NCBI GenBank assembly: GCA_016801885.1
Contig: CM028903.1
Coordinates: 12,200,535 to 12,264,534, forward strand
DNA length: 64,000 nt
Direction: 5' to 3'
Origin: Toxotes chatareus
Taxonomy: Eukaryota; Chordata; Actinopteri; Toxotidae
A model generated the notes under the pieces. It did not search any database. It worked only from the letters and a program-made list of their open reading frames with translations, and was not told where the DNA came from. Numbering within the stretch: position 1 is the stretch's first letter; every line of letters starts with the position of its first letter. The position numbers were made by a program, and so were the translations under genes. Below are positions 13,530 to 25,824 of this stretch, piece by piece.

Positions 13530-16500
13530 GCAGTGGCAGCAGGCCCATATCGATCAGATGTTGTTTTATAGAGCCTTCCAGAAAGAAAACAAACTGTGTG
13601 AGGAAAAAAAAATAATTGGAGCAAACAAATAACCTCACTTCTGATAAGATCAGTGTTTTTGGCTGACCACAGTTGGGCACACAGAGACATAAAAAGAGGG
13701 AGAGAAAGGTGAGGGGGGTGGCAAATCTTAAAGGGGAAAGAGATACAGAGAAGGAGGATTTAGAAATGGCATGATTCAATAAACTCGTGAATTGTACATC
13801 ACAGCATCTCAAATCTGTTTTGGAAATATCCTCATAATGCATTAGATGTTCATTTGTTAGTGGAAAGAGAAGTTCAAATTTTTCATAATCTGACCCTGTC
13901 TTGACAGATTTGCTGGTCATGATATATTTTGTTAATATTTTATTATCTGCCTTCGGTTTAAATATGGCCCTTTATATTGTCAGAAGTTATCATAATGAGA
14001 TGGAGTGTTGAGGTAGTTTGTTATGTTTGCATGTTTGCTAGTTCGATATGCTGATACACAGTGGAGTCGAGTGTTGGACTGGATTGTGTGTTCAACCAGA
14101 TGGCAACATTAGCAGTGGCTGTTTGTTTCAATACAAACTGCACTCCAGCATATGGGTGGGAAATTTATATGCTTTAGATGGATGACCTGCATGTGTGTGT
14201 GTGTGCGAGTCTGTGTGTGCAGGATTACTTGAACAGCCTTATTATTATATGCTATAGCTGCACATTATTATTGCATTTATTATTGCTCATTATTGCTTGT
14301 ATTACTGCATGTATTCTAGAAGATTTACAATACAATAAACATGTTCTTACATCTTTTATGATTTTTGTAGGTACAGGCAATATTTATCATAATGATAATG
14401 ATAAATTACCACTTTTACAAGAGCTCCAAAACACTGAAAAATTGCAGCTGAGTTGTTAAAGCAGAGATAGTGAAGAAGAAAAGACATTAAATGTCTCTAA
14501 TGTTAATGTTTTGAAATCTGTGTAAAGGCAAAGCAATGACTATTGCAGCAAAAGTCCCAACAACCTACATATTTCATCCATCGATATGATATAGAATGAC
14601 CCTTTCCTTTGTGTATTCAGTACTAGTATTGCATTAGCCCCACACAAAGGGTAAGCACTGTATCATCCCTAACAATATTTCAAACACACATTTTATCCAT
14701 CAGGCTGAAGCAACAGTGCTGTAGCTGCACGTACACCAGTTGAAAGTGGAGCTTTAACAATGGCTCCCAGCACTTCACATTTGTTAGGTATAGATTAAAT
14801 ATTGAAACAGCATAATTGTTATGGATGAATGCTGTTTTTAAACAATTGTCTGGATAGATGAAGTGTTTACAAGTGGCTTAGGAGTTTAAGAGAAAAATCA
14901 CAAAGCATGTTTTTATAGCTGGCTTTACAGCTGGAAGTACCTACTTTAATTTCTTCTCATGTAGATAAAGCAACTGTGTCATGCTGCTACTCAGCAAACA
15001 TGTCTCCCCTCTGACAGAAAGCCCCCAAAAATAAGAACAAAAAGGGGTCTCGGGAGTCCTGGACTTAATGGCCTATTATTCCAACACAACAGCCTGGTTT
15101 GAGATGGTGCCAAAGGCTCCCCGTTTCTTTTTCTTTTTTTTTTAATCTCTTTAGCAGCTGACCAGAGTGGTAATGGTCCTGTCATGTATTCTGTAACACT
15201 GCTCCTTTGTTGGTTATGTAACATTGCCACATCCGGTTGGGTATATTTGTATTAGAGCAGCTGATGAAAACATACATTTATTAATATTAGCTCAAAACTT
15301 TGGATTTGAATGGAAACATTGTGTTGTTGTTGTTTTGAATGGAACACCACAGGTTTGAGATTATGTACATGAGTGCCTAAAGTCTATAGAGAGTGTTTAG
15401 AGGATATGTAAAATATAACAGTGCTTTCTCAAGCGTGTTCTGAAGGAGGACACGAAGCAGAGTTTAATATTTGTCTGTGCGTGTTTTTGTATGTGTATAC
15501 AAGGTTATAACAGGGGCTGTTTACCTGAACATCTCTCATCACTAGTGCATATACAGTATATATTTTCACAGACTTAAAGCAGACTTACCCCTGTCAAGGT
15601 CTTGTCTTTCTCTCTGTCCCTCACTTTTCAATCTGCTTATCCTTCTCTCCCACATTCTTCATTTCCCATCTCGTTCTCTTTCCCCCTGTTGTGTGTAATT
15701 AGAGCTATTCAATACGAAGGGGCTGAGACCTTGAACCAGTACTCTGAAAGCTGATGGCTGAAGTAACAGCTTTGAGATTCTACAGTGTACTGAACAGTGT
15801 GTGTACGTACACTTGGAAATAATGTGAATAATGCTGAGAAATAATGAGAAATGTAAAAAATAGTTTTTGTGTTATTTTTTCTATGATTGAGATATAACCG
15901 AACTCAAATACGCATTCAGCTTTAATTTAAGTGCATGTCTTAGATTAGTTAATACTGAAAAATCCTAATAGATTGAACTAGTCCATAACTAGTCCTTTAC
16001 TCCATCCCTATTTACCAATTTGAGTTTTGAGTTCATCTTTCTTGATCCTGGGGTCAATTCTGAAACTGACTGGCCTTCACTTGAAAAACATCACATTGAA
16101 TACTACAAACTGTTTTTTTTTTTTTATGATTTATAGCTCTGCAAGAACTATGTACAAACTTTATAAGTATGTTGGGAATGTTGTGGGATCTACATTTAAA
16201 TCAAATGGCTACACACAATATTGTACTAAAAGACTGAAGCTTATATTCCCAGGCAAAAATTCCATATGCTCAGCAGTTAATGATCCATGTAGAACACATG
16301 TAAATAGCAGAACTGTGGGCAGGCACAATGCTACAGTAACTCACTATCACAACAGCAATATTAACAGATGGAACGGGCTGGGCTTGCTAGGTAGCGTGCT
16401 AACTTCAGTAGAAGAAAAAGAGTGACAGAAATAGAAGCAGAACAAGACTCAACACTGGTGTTGCTTTCTACCACTGGAGACAGCTCTTAGCAAACGAAAG

Positions 16501-18370
16501 ACAGGGGTTTGATGCTGAGCTCACAAAATTTCTTCTAGACTGGTACTTAAGTAACTCAAACCTCCCACACCAACAACACATGCTCACACAACATCTATTT
16601 GTCTATGTATCAGTCTATCTTCATCAGATTATCCTTCTCAGTATGCGCCACAATTAGCATACACCTTAATACACACCTCCTACGCTAACCCATAGATGCA
16701 AACAAACAGGCACACGCATTTTTTGTACAGCCACTTAAATAAATAAATAAATAGATAGTGTTGACAAAATAAAATGAAACAAATTTGATTTATAGCTCAT
16801 AGTATTTATAGTATCATTGTCTGTGAGTGATTGACCAAGGTGAGATGGTGTGCGCTCTGATTCCACACATACTGCACAGTATTGTTGTTGTGTGTTCCTC
16901 TGTGTGCATTTCTATGTGTTAATCTTTTAGTATATCCTAAGCGTATGCATTTAAATATAATTTAAAAAAACAACAAAAAAACACCTCCACCGGGAGTTCT
17001 TCCCCACTTGTGTGGACTGACCTAGATGCTACTGCTGTTAGTGTAATGACACACTTATTTAACCTTTCAATCTTGCATTCCCAGAATGGCATAGTTGTGA
17101 GTCCTTTATCCCTGGGGCGTCTCCAGGAGTTTGTCAAGGTCTGGGGCAAAGCCCAGACCATCTGGGGCTGAGGTCAAGGTGCACGAGCGTGCGGATTGAA
17201 TGCCAAGTTTCTGCTTCTTTTTTTTTAATGGTCCCAGCTGTTCTGCCTGTAACGCCACTGCCTAAATTGAATTTAATTTTAGTGCACTGTATGTCTACTG
17301 CAAACATTATATTTCACTTGAAACTGAATGTTAAGACAATTGCTCTGGACAATTGACATTTAGTCAATAGATCAGTGGTTCTCAAATCCAGGGAAACTGT
17401 CGTTAGTGGGACTTTCGTTCATATCTTGCCTTTTATTATTACTGCTGCTGTGTGAGTCCAACAGCGGAGCAGAATCAGCACTGATTCCATGCCGTGCCGA
17501 TAAAATGCATGCCAACCATGCCAAGAGAAGGTTCGAAGTGAGTGACTTGTCTACAAGAGGATGTTACCCTGCCCCCCTCAGTCTCTCTACATCCACACAC
17601 AGTAAAAAAATATTCCAGTCTTAAGCCCCGGAAGGCCTATGTTGACAACACCGATACTCTGTCCACTTCTAATTCAGACTAAGTGCTGGGCATTATTACC
17701 CATTTATACCAGAAAACAATTCACTCATTGCTATTGTGCTGTCTGTAAATGGAGAAACTGCACACACATTCACACATAAGCAGGAAAACAGTCAAACAGA
17801 GACAGGGGAACAAAGATTCAACATTACACGGATGGTTACATGCATATTCTCTGCTGTCATGATGATGATGATGCCTGATGGAAGTACCATCACCGTCATT
17901 ACCGCCTTTATCCTGGTCCTGAGGGTCTGTGAGGAAAAACTATGCCACAGGTGTTCGATTTACAGATGTAGCAGGCAGTGAGAAGACACCTGCTGCTGGA
18001 TGCTGCCGGAGGATGCAGATCTGTGGTCTGATGGCCAGATACAGGCTCAGCAACCAAAAAATGGTAGGTAGTACTGACTGGGCAGTATGTGCAGTATGTA
18101 AATTTTAGTGTGCAACAGAGAGTTGTGGAGACCATTAGAGGGTGTGGCCTGCCAGCAGCAAAAAGGAAAGGGGAAAATGCAGCAAAGAGGAGAAACGTGT
18201 GTGTGTGTTGCCTAGACAAATATGGCAGGCTAGAGTGCATGCTTGTGTGTTATGGTGTGTGTCTCCTGTCACAGTTCAGCCTCCTAAAGTGACTTGCTTC
18301 CTGTTTCTTATTGCCTGGGGCACCATAGTAACATTGTGACCATGAAGTGATGGATGTCACTTTCTCTATG
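13530..18370. other. non-genic stretch, no gene recognised
   Basis: Open frames here do not exceed 156 codons. The longest, on the minus strand at 13450-13920, crosses the (GA)n and G-run repeats. A pyrimidine-rich tract lies at 15597-15690, an (AAAT)n patch at 16738-16753, and a T-rich run at 16111-16125. A clear short hairpin is at 17138-17159. Confidence 0.4.
17138..17159. other. 8-bp perfect hairpin
   Basis: GGTCTGGG at 17138-17145 and CCCAGACC at 17152-17159 are exact reverse complements around the six-base loop GCAAAG. A weaker stem CCTGG/CCAGG lies just before it, at about 17110-17126. There is no T-run, so this is not a terminator. It may belong to an unrecognised repeat. Confidence 0.7.
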
Positions 18371-18378
<8 letters not shown>

Positions 18379-18407
<29 letters not shown>

Positions 18408-18424
18408 TAGAGAGAGAGAGGGAG
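18379..18424 (+). repeat. (TG)n then (AG)n compound microsatellite
   Basis: TG units run from 18379 to 18406 and AG units from 18409 to about 18421. Frames on both strands here are repeat-derived. Confidence 0.95.
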
Positions 18425-19214
18425 AGAAACAAAGACAAAATGAAAGGAAAACGTGTCTGTGTGCGTGTGTGAGTGTTAGACAAAGAGTTTTTAGGGGATA
18501 TATTAAGACAGGTGCTGGCGTTGTGCTCTGTCTTGTTCTCTTTCTGTTTCACACATCCTCTCACCCATGCTCTCACTGTATCTCACTGTTTGTTGGTAGG
18601 TAACCATGACTGAAATTACACATTTAAAATAGCACATCAACATCAGACTGCTTGGTATTTTGGACACCAGCCACAGTGTCTCAGTAATTAGAGATGACTT
18701 TGAATATCAAGTGAAGAATACTGGTTAAAAAAAGACACCTGCATTGGATCTTTCTGGTTATGTTGACAAACCTGTCACCCCTCAAATCTTTTTTCAAGAT
18801 CAGTGGCTTGCCTTTAGTAAGAGAAATCCAGAGAATGATCTGTATCATTTTTTAACTTAACTGGCTTATTGCTACAAAGCTCTTCATCAGTGAAGACCCC
18901 CACCCCCTTGTTAAACTGACATTACCAACTGTTTACAGCACATGTAAAATATCTCCAGAGAGGAATAACTCTGCATGGCCGCACAAATTCAGACACAGAG
19001 GCTCAGCTCAATGCTAACAGGGTTTACAGTAGCCACTTTGCTTTCATTCAAATTGATGGCTGTATGTGCATAGTCTCAACTATATAATGGCTCTAAATGT
19101 TAATATATAGATAGCATTTTAATGATTTAATCACAGGCAATTTTGAGTTGGGGCTGGGGTGTAATCTGCTTATGTAAATTAAACTCAAGCTCAAGCTTTC
19201 TCTCATACACACAC

Positions 19215-19216
<2 letters not shown>

Positions 19217-19275
<59 letters not shown>
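19217..19275 (+). repeat. (AC)n microsatellite, 59 bp
   Basis: An uninterrupted AC array of nearly thirty units, preceded by CACACCTACAC. It is one of the two longest dinucleotide arrays in the window; the other, at 33091, is TG on the same strand. Confidence 0.97.
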
Positions 19276-19276
<1 letters not shown>

Positions 19277-19277
<1 letters not shown>

Positions 19278-22180
19278 TCAAAGTGTCCGTGTAGCTTCGC
19301 TAGATTTTCTTTGTGAGTTGCAGTGCATTACTGTGGCCTGACTGACCAAGCTGCTGTCGTGTCAGCATGTGACGATGACGGTTTTCATTATCACTTCTCT
19401 GACTCATCACCATCAGGCTTTCATCTGTTTCCATATTGCTTTTGGTTTTCAGTTAATTCCACATCAGTACAGTCCCTTGTCCTTTTCCCTGTCTCTCAAA
19501 ACTACACTATCTATGCTTGTCTCTTCTTCTTTTACATGTAGCATTGGTTGATGCTCTTATATTCAGATGTACTGTTATTTTTTGCATTTCTCAGAATTAA
19601 TTTAGGCAGTAAAAAATTCAGCTCTGGAAGACAAAACAAGTGTATAGAAAATATGTGGGGAGTTTTTGAGGCGCATGACAAAAAAAAGAAAAAGAAATCA
19701 TCCTACATTTAAAGTGAGTGTGGTGTTAAGGGCTCTCGATATTTCTGGAAACTAATGTAATACAACTGTGCAGTTGTAGAATCATAAGTGCAAATGTGAA
19801 TTTTATGGTAGCACAAATACATCACCAAAGGCAGATCATTTTAAGCTGCACTCACCTTTCTGGACACACTGAAAGCAGCTACATATAATGTCATTTGTTG
19901 TTGCGTAAACAGACAATTTCCTGTAATTATCCTGTTTGCTATCCACGAATAATTGTGTATTTTTCTCTAACAATTATAGTTGTTTTCTGCCCCGCTGCAA
20001 TTAAATTTATCCAACACATTTATGATTCTCTCTATGAACAGACATGATGCTACCCTATCACATCACTGTTAATTGTTGCCGCAGACCTCTGTGGCAATGA
20101 AAATGCAATGCTTGAGGCATTACTTGCCAGACCCATTGGAAAGGAGGAGATGATGCACGCAGCTGTTGCAGTTTGGTAACCTGCTGCTTTAAAATGTGCT
20201 AGGACCCAGGGAGATGACTGGTGGGATTTGGCAGTCCTGAAAATGTTCTGTGGGGTATAAAGGACAGAGAACTTTAAATTACTATTTTTCATGGACCCTC
20301 ATGTGTGTGTCCAATGATTTTCTGGCTTCAACTCTCCTGATAATAAGCACTGCATTTACTGGGAAGGATGCCAAGTCACAACCAACCAACAAAAGCAGAG
20401 TTTCCATGCCTGACACTGGTTGCATGGCATTTAATCATCAATGCATCTAGTGATCATTAGTTAAAAGTAAATCTGGAATGCCTACTTGTGCTTTGACAGC
20501 CTACTTGTGCTTTGACAGGTGCATTGCTGACCTGACTTGGCCAGGTGGAAGCAAACGGAACAAAAAGCAGTCAATCTTCACACCAAATTGCTGCGTGCTG
20601 CTGATTCCCACTGCACCTCTTTTCCCACTGTGGGAGTCACATACCATGCAGGTGCAGGTGAGGGAGAAAACCTGATTGTTTCTCAGGGAAGTGTCACTTT
20701 ACCAGCAAAAGTTTCACTCTGTGCACTGAGATTGCCCAAAGATATGGTCCTCCGTGTCAGTTTTAAAACGGTTGGTTGCCAAAGCTTTAAGCCCCCTAAT
20801 GCCATCAGTCTAGATCACCCCATCATCCAACCCTCACAAGATGCTTGAGTCTGGTATAATGTGACAGTTGGGAAGAATGGTCACATTTTAAAATGATACT
20901 GTAGACTGCAATGTCATTACTACAGTAGAACAGTCTGTGCCAATACATTGCCTTGTTTAGGAGTGCTGTCTGCACAGCTGAACTTTTCTTTAAGTGAAAT
21001 GAATGCACATTAAACTGGGAAAAGAAAAAGTCACCTGACAGGGCTTTCAGAGCCCTTTCATCAAGAGAAAAGTAGCAACATAAAGAGGACATGTTTCACT
21101 TATTACAATAATCAGCACACGGAAAGAGATACCGGCAAATGCAAGTAGGAGCACTGTCACAATGTCACAAAGACAAACGTAATGTACCAGTATTTCAAGT
21201 ACAACATAGATTTCAACATCCACCTGCAAATCTTTGGGGAAGTAACAATCTACTGATAACAACAAGCATGTAAAACCTTTAATGTTGGGCTTATTTTACA
21301 TTTTGTAAGTAGTCAGAGCAGATACTGACTCGCATTTGTGAATCGAGTCTTTACATGTTTCATAGATGAAAGAGCAGGGAAATCAACAGCAATTAAAAGA
21401 CAACGAAATCCTTCGATTCATGAATAAAACAATAATGCAGTACTTTGAATATTTTTTTGTACGACAAAGCAATTGCAGCAGAACTTGCACAGTTCCTCAA
21501 CATCGCTAACATCCATTCTGACATTATTGCAACAAGCCTGAGTTCTTTGTTGTCATGATGACGTGAGCCTTTGTGTGTGATTGTGTCTATCGACAATATG
21601 CTGCCCAGAAATAAAATGTGAAACAGAACAAATGAATAAAACATTCACAAGGGGACAAGTTTAAAAGAAATGATGAACAAGACTTGATCAGAACCTATTA
21701 TGTGCCTGGACCATGTGTGGTCAATGTGCAAAACTGAGGATATAGGGGAAAGATGTTGTGGAACCGCTGTAAACAACTGCTTTCAATGGGAAGAAGCTAA
21801 AGCCTGCTCAAAAAGTTGCAACATATTGCCAGATGATATGTTACTCAGCATATTTATAACATCACTGATTTGTATTTACATCCTGCCTTATTTCATTCAT
21901 TTTGAAAGAGTGACAACCACTGGGGAGACTCCAGCACTCGGTCGGTTGACCAGTGTCATGTAAGTGTAGCTTCATCACTTAGTCAGTGACAGATACCCAT
22001 GTTTATAGGGCTGGACCCACTGTTGTAGCCCAGCCAAGAAAATATTTTGCTTTAGCATATGTCTCAAGATTGAACAGAAAAAGAAAGTCTACAGGGAAAG
22101 TTTCCTTTGTGTGTAACAAAATCTGTCTGGCTGTGAAACGGAGAGCAAGAGAGAGTGAGATGAGCGTGTCTGGTTATGTG
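19277..22180. other. non-genic stretch, no gene recognised
   Basis: Frames of at most 103 codons with no recognisable domain. A perfect 19-bp tandem duplication is at 20481-20518. No transposon ends or RNA genes were noticed. Confidence 0.4.
20481..20518 (+). repeat. 19-bp perfect tandem duplication
   Basis: CCTACTTGTGCTTTGACAG occurs twice back to back, at 20481-20499 and 20500-20518, with no mismatches. This suggests a recent slippage or repair event. Confidence 0.95.
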
Positions 22181-22181
22181 A

Positions 22182-22200
22182 TGTGTGTGTGTGTGTGTGT
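22182..22200 (+). repeat. (TG)n microsatellite
   Basis: About nine TG units. Another short TG array lies at 22291-22306, and TG-rich sequence continues to about 22380. Confidence 0.9.
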
Positions 22201-22477
22201 AAGCTTTAAGGCCACAGAGCTGCAGAGGCAAAATCAGTTTGAAACACTCTGCTATAACAGGTCATAACCAACAACTTTGTGTCAAAACTGTTGTGTGTGT
22301 GTGTGTGGATGAATCTGTATGTTTGTGTGCACAAAACTTTTGTACTAATTTTCTCATTTTTTGTACTTGTGTGTATGTGTGCCCTTTTTTTCTGTGTCAG
22401 TGTGCAGGAGCTGCCTGATGCAGGCTGACAGTAGCCACAGTGTTAGGGGGTGTTCTGACAGAAAATAGCACTGTGTT

Positions 22478-22497
22478 AAAAAAAAAAAAAAAAAAAA
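22478..22497 (+). repeat. A20 homopolymer
   Basis: Twenty consecutive A residues. No retroposon body was recognised upstream, so origin is open. Confidence 0.9.
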
Positions 22498-22814
22498 TGT
22501 GTGATGGCTGCGTGATGAGGGACTGTTGCTTTAGGTACCAGCGTGATGATGAAATGTGATCCAGGAAGGTTGGTTTAAGTATTAGAGCCACGTGTTTGAA
22601 ACCTTATCACACGTCAGTACAACTCTGGAAACTTATCATAGAGGTAATCATTTCTTTCTCCATCTCAATAATTGCAAGGTTAAGAGTAATGTACCTCAAA
22701 ATATACCTGTCTTATAACAAGACAGGAAAACAATGTTGGACAATTTTGCAACATTCTGGATTACTTACAGAGACAATGTAGAATTGTTTCTACAGTATAT
22801 ATGGACTGCAGCCA

Positions 22815-23045
22815 CGCTTATGGTTAAGTTTAGCGCAAGATCCCAGTAATGGCAAATAAGGTATTAGTAAAGATATGGTCATTGTTTCTATTCACCATGA
22901 CTGTTCCACAACCTTTACCACGTGTTTATTATTGTAACCATGATGATGAAGGTCCCCCAACCTTACTGAAGTACTTATTTTAACCTAAACCATGATCTTT
23001 TCCCACACCTAACCAGGTTGTTCTGTGCATAAAACTAACCATCCC
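22815..23045 (+). repeat. CCTAACC-type dispersed teleost repeat
   Basis: The right part reads AACCATGATG..., ACCTAAACCATGATCTTTT, then CACCTAACCAGGTTGTTCTGTG and CATAAAACTAACC (given here in pieces). I recognise this arrangement (AACCATGAT-CTTTTCC-CTAACC-GTTnTGTGC-TAAACCTAACC) from many teleost genomes. A second, shorter copy lies at 53155-53290 in the same orientation. Boundaries are approximate and the repeat class is not determined. Confidence 0.5.
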
Positions 23046-25765
23046 ATAATCTTAACTGTGTGTTACATGTTAATCCCACAGGCCACAGACACCTATAGAG
23101 AATATACATAAAAATAAAGGAAGACTGAGTAATTAAAGGGAACAAAGTTCCAGAGAGAAATGTAACAGCAATCAGAGGAAATACAAAAAGAGGGGAAAAA
23201 AAAGAGACTGACTGAGCACTGAGGAGAGGAAGATAGAGAGGAGAAACAGAGTATAAGACCATACTAAAGAGAATGATACTGAAAGCTGAGAGCCCCTGCA
23301 AGGCTTCAGAGCACTTAAAGCCCACTAGCTCATTTATTCCCTGCCCAAGGAGACAATTTTAATATCAAGACTGAGTAGACCAAATGCTCTTTTACCCTAT
23401 ATCTTTTTGCCTCATATCAGAGAAAGTCACTACTACACTAAAGTCGCTGCATGTACTATTTTCTATCATTCTGTATTCAAATGTTATATCTGTCAGTGTG
23501 GGGTAGCCCCAAAGCATGTATTTTTTTTTTATCACTGACTCTGTCCATAGTGCAGCTGAAGTGAAAACTGAGACAGAAATTTATAGATTAAACAAAAACA
23601 TGGATAGAGTGGCAGAGAAGCAGAAGATGGCAAAGATATCAAACACGTGATATACTGTATGTGGCCTGGTTATGAATGATGGGACCAGACACAGAACAAA
23701 ATCCTTTTTGTGAGTCTTTAATTCAGTCCTCAGTAGAGGACAGTATTAATTCTGTAATTTTGAGAGTTGGAGATAATCACATGAATACAGATCAGAATAG
23801 TTATCTTCCTCTTTTATCAGTGAAACCAATAAGCAAAAAGCTTAATATTGACTTTTACCTCCAAACTGTTCACTGTAGTACTAATAACCAATGGTGCAAG
23901 TGGGTCACCCAGAGTATTACAGTACAGAAACGATTACTGGAGACAGACTCTAGTTCAATATCTCCTGCCTAATGAATTCATAACATTAAATATATATTGA
24001 GAACAGTAGTGCCTTGTTTCCCAATTCAAAAAATAAAATATAAACCCAACGCAAGTAAATATGTTTCTGCACAAGGTGTATAGATACCTCACAGAAAAGT
24101 ACATTCGTGAACAAAATATACAAACATGAGCTCACATGAAATCAGAATACACTTTCCAGAAGAAAATCATGAACTAACACAACTCCAGTGTGCAGCCTGT
24201 ATGCTATGACATGCACACCTGGAATACATAAATAGCATATACAACCATGAGGTGGTTCTATCTGTCACTGTATTCTATCACCATTTATGATACCCTGCTG
24301 CTCTGTGCTGCCCTCAGTGTGGCGGGAATATCACACGCCTAACGCACTTTACCAATCTCAGCAATCATTAGTTTGCTGGTACTGCTGCTTCCTTGAGCCG
24401 GACATTTTATGGAAGATCTGCACCCTTGTGTGCTAGGGAAACAGCTATTACAGTACTAATTCCACAAGTAAATCTGGCTACATATATTTACTACCCATTT
24501 AGTAACTGGTCTGTCACAACGGACAGAATCAATAATGTTCCAGATAAGTTCATGTTTTTGTTATAGCTGATTTTAAATGGAACTCTGCTGATAATTGATA
24601 TTTAGAGCATGTGTAGTAGCTATGGGTAACATTTTTAGATAACAGGAAAGAGAGGAATAAAAAAATTAGCTCACCTTTATCCTCGTTTTATCTTTGCTTA
24701 TTTTATTGGGGTTTTTTTCCTTTTGTGCTGCTGTTACGGCTTTTATATGATTTTACATTTAAAGGGGAACGGAGACCTGTAATCAAAGCAAATGAATCAG
24801 TGATCTGTGTCTTTTGTTCGCTATTATGGTGGCTTCAGTATCTTTACCCCCATTGACAGGAAACTGCTCCGCTGTTAGTATCTTGTAAATAATTTCCCAT
24901 TGTCAAACAAGGCATACATACATGGCAAAGGGATACAGGGACTGACACACACATTTATGCCATTATACTCCAATCAGTCAAGACATTCAACCCAGTGATT
25001 GGTTTTAAAATACATAAAACTTTCTGTATCAAAAGTGGCACATGTGTTTCTGCGTACACCTGATGCATCCTGCCACGTACAGTATGTGCTCCTGCTTCTA
25101 AATAATTATCATAGAAAATGGTAATGCTCAACCTGGGTGCCAACAAATCATGTAAATGTGCTGACTTTTTTCTCTGTGCCTCGATTGTTTTGACATGGGT
25201 AGCGCCTCAGTGACTGGGCTCACTTTCAAAGCTGGCTCGCGCAACTGACATCTGTCCAATGTTACTCCAGGTAACACTCACTCTTTTCTTCCTGGCGACA
25301 GGTGCTGTGTCAGCCGGTGTAATGGGGGTATCTGAGCTCTCTGTTTTCCACTGCCTGGAACAGTTTGTAATGAGCAGACAGTGTTTGTCAGACACGATGC
25401 ATAATCAAAAATAGATGACAGTATGTTGCATTCAAAAGTACTTTAGTTCCACTAAAAGTACATGTGTCAATCATCGGTTGCAGCGCACAGTAACAAATCT
25501 ACATGAAGAGGAAACAGAAGAGCCTATTGACTTCTAGTTGGTATGTGAAGAAAATGACAAAAGTTTTATTGTAATAAAAGTTTGAAAACATTTTTTTAAT
25601 ATAGTGAGCATCAACTATAATTGTTCTGTGGCATCTGGTAATTATGGTGCATGGTCTGCCTATTTGTATTCTTTTTCAGCTATTATAGCAACATGGCTCC
25701 AGGGATGGTGATGACAGTTGGAGGGTCCTCCACTCTGATCGAGACTGAAATATCTCACAGCTGTT
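23046..25765. other. non-genic stretch, no gene recognised
   Basis: A purine-rich segment lies at 23135-23265. TTTAAAGGGG at about 24760 resembles the terminus of the element at 40906, but no partner end was found nearby. Frames are under 100 codons. Confidence 0.4.
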
Positions 25766-25770
25766 AGATG

Positions 25771-25820
25771 CATCCATCCATCCATCCATCCATACATACA
25801 TACATACATACATACATACA
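25771..25820 (+). repeat. (CATC)n(CATA)n compound microsatellite
   Basis: Five CATC units at 25771-25790 switch cleanly to about seven CATA units at 25791-25820. Confidence 0.96.
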
Positions 25821-25824
25821 GTAT

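Noticed and set aside
13450..13920. 156-codon minus-strand frame
   Set aside because: It crosses the (GA)n microsatellite and a biased tract; the LSLSLS run is repeat-derived.
14008..14030. TGAGGTAG, a let-7 seed-like word
   Set aside because: The following bases do not match let-7, and no complementary arm was seen within about 80 nt on either side, so no hairpin.
17530..17545. GGTTCGAAG, which resembles a tRNA T-loop
   Set aside because: No matching stems or anticodon arm upstream.
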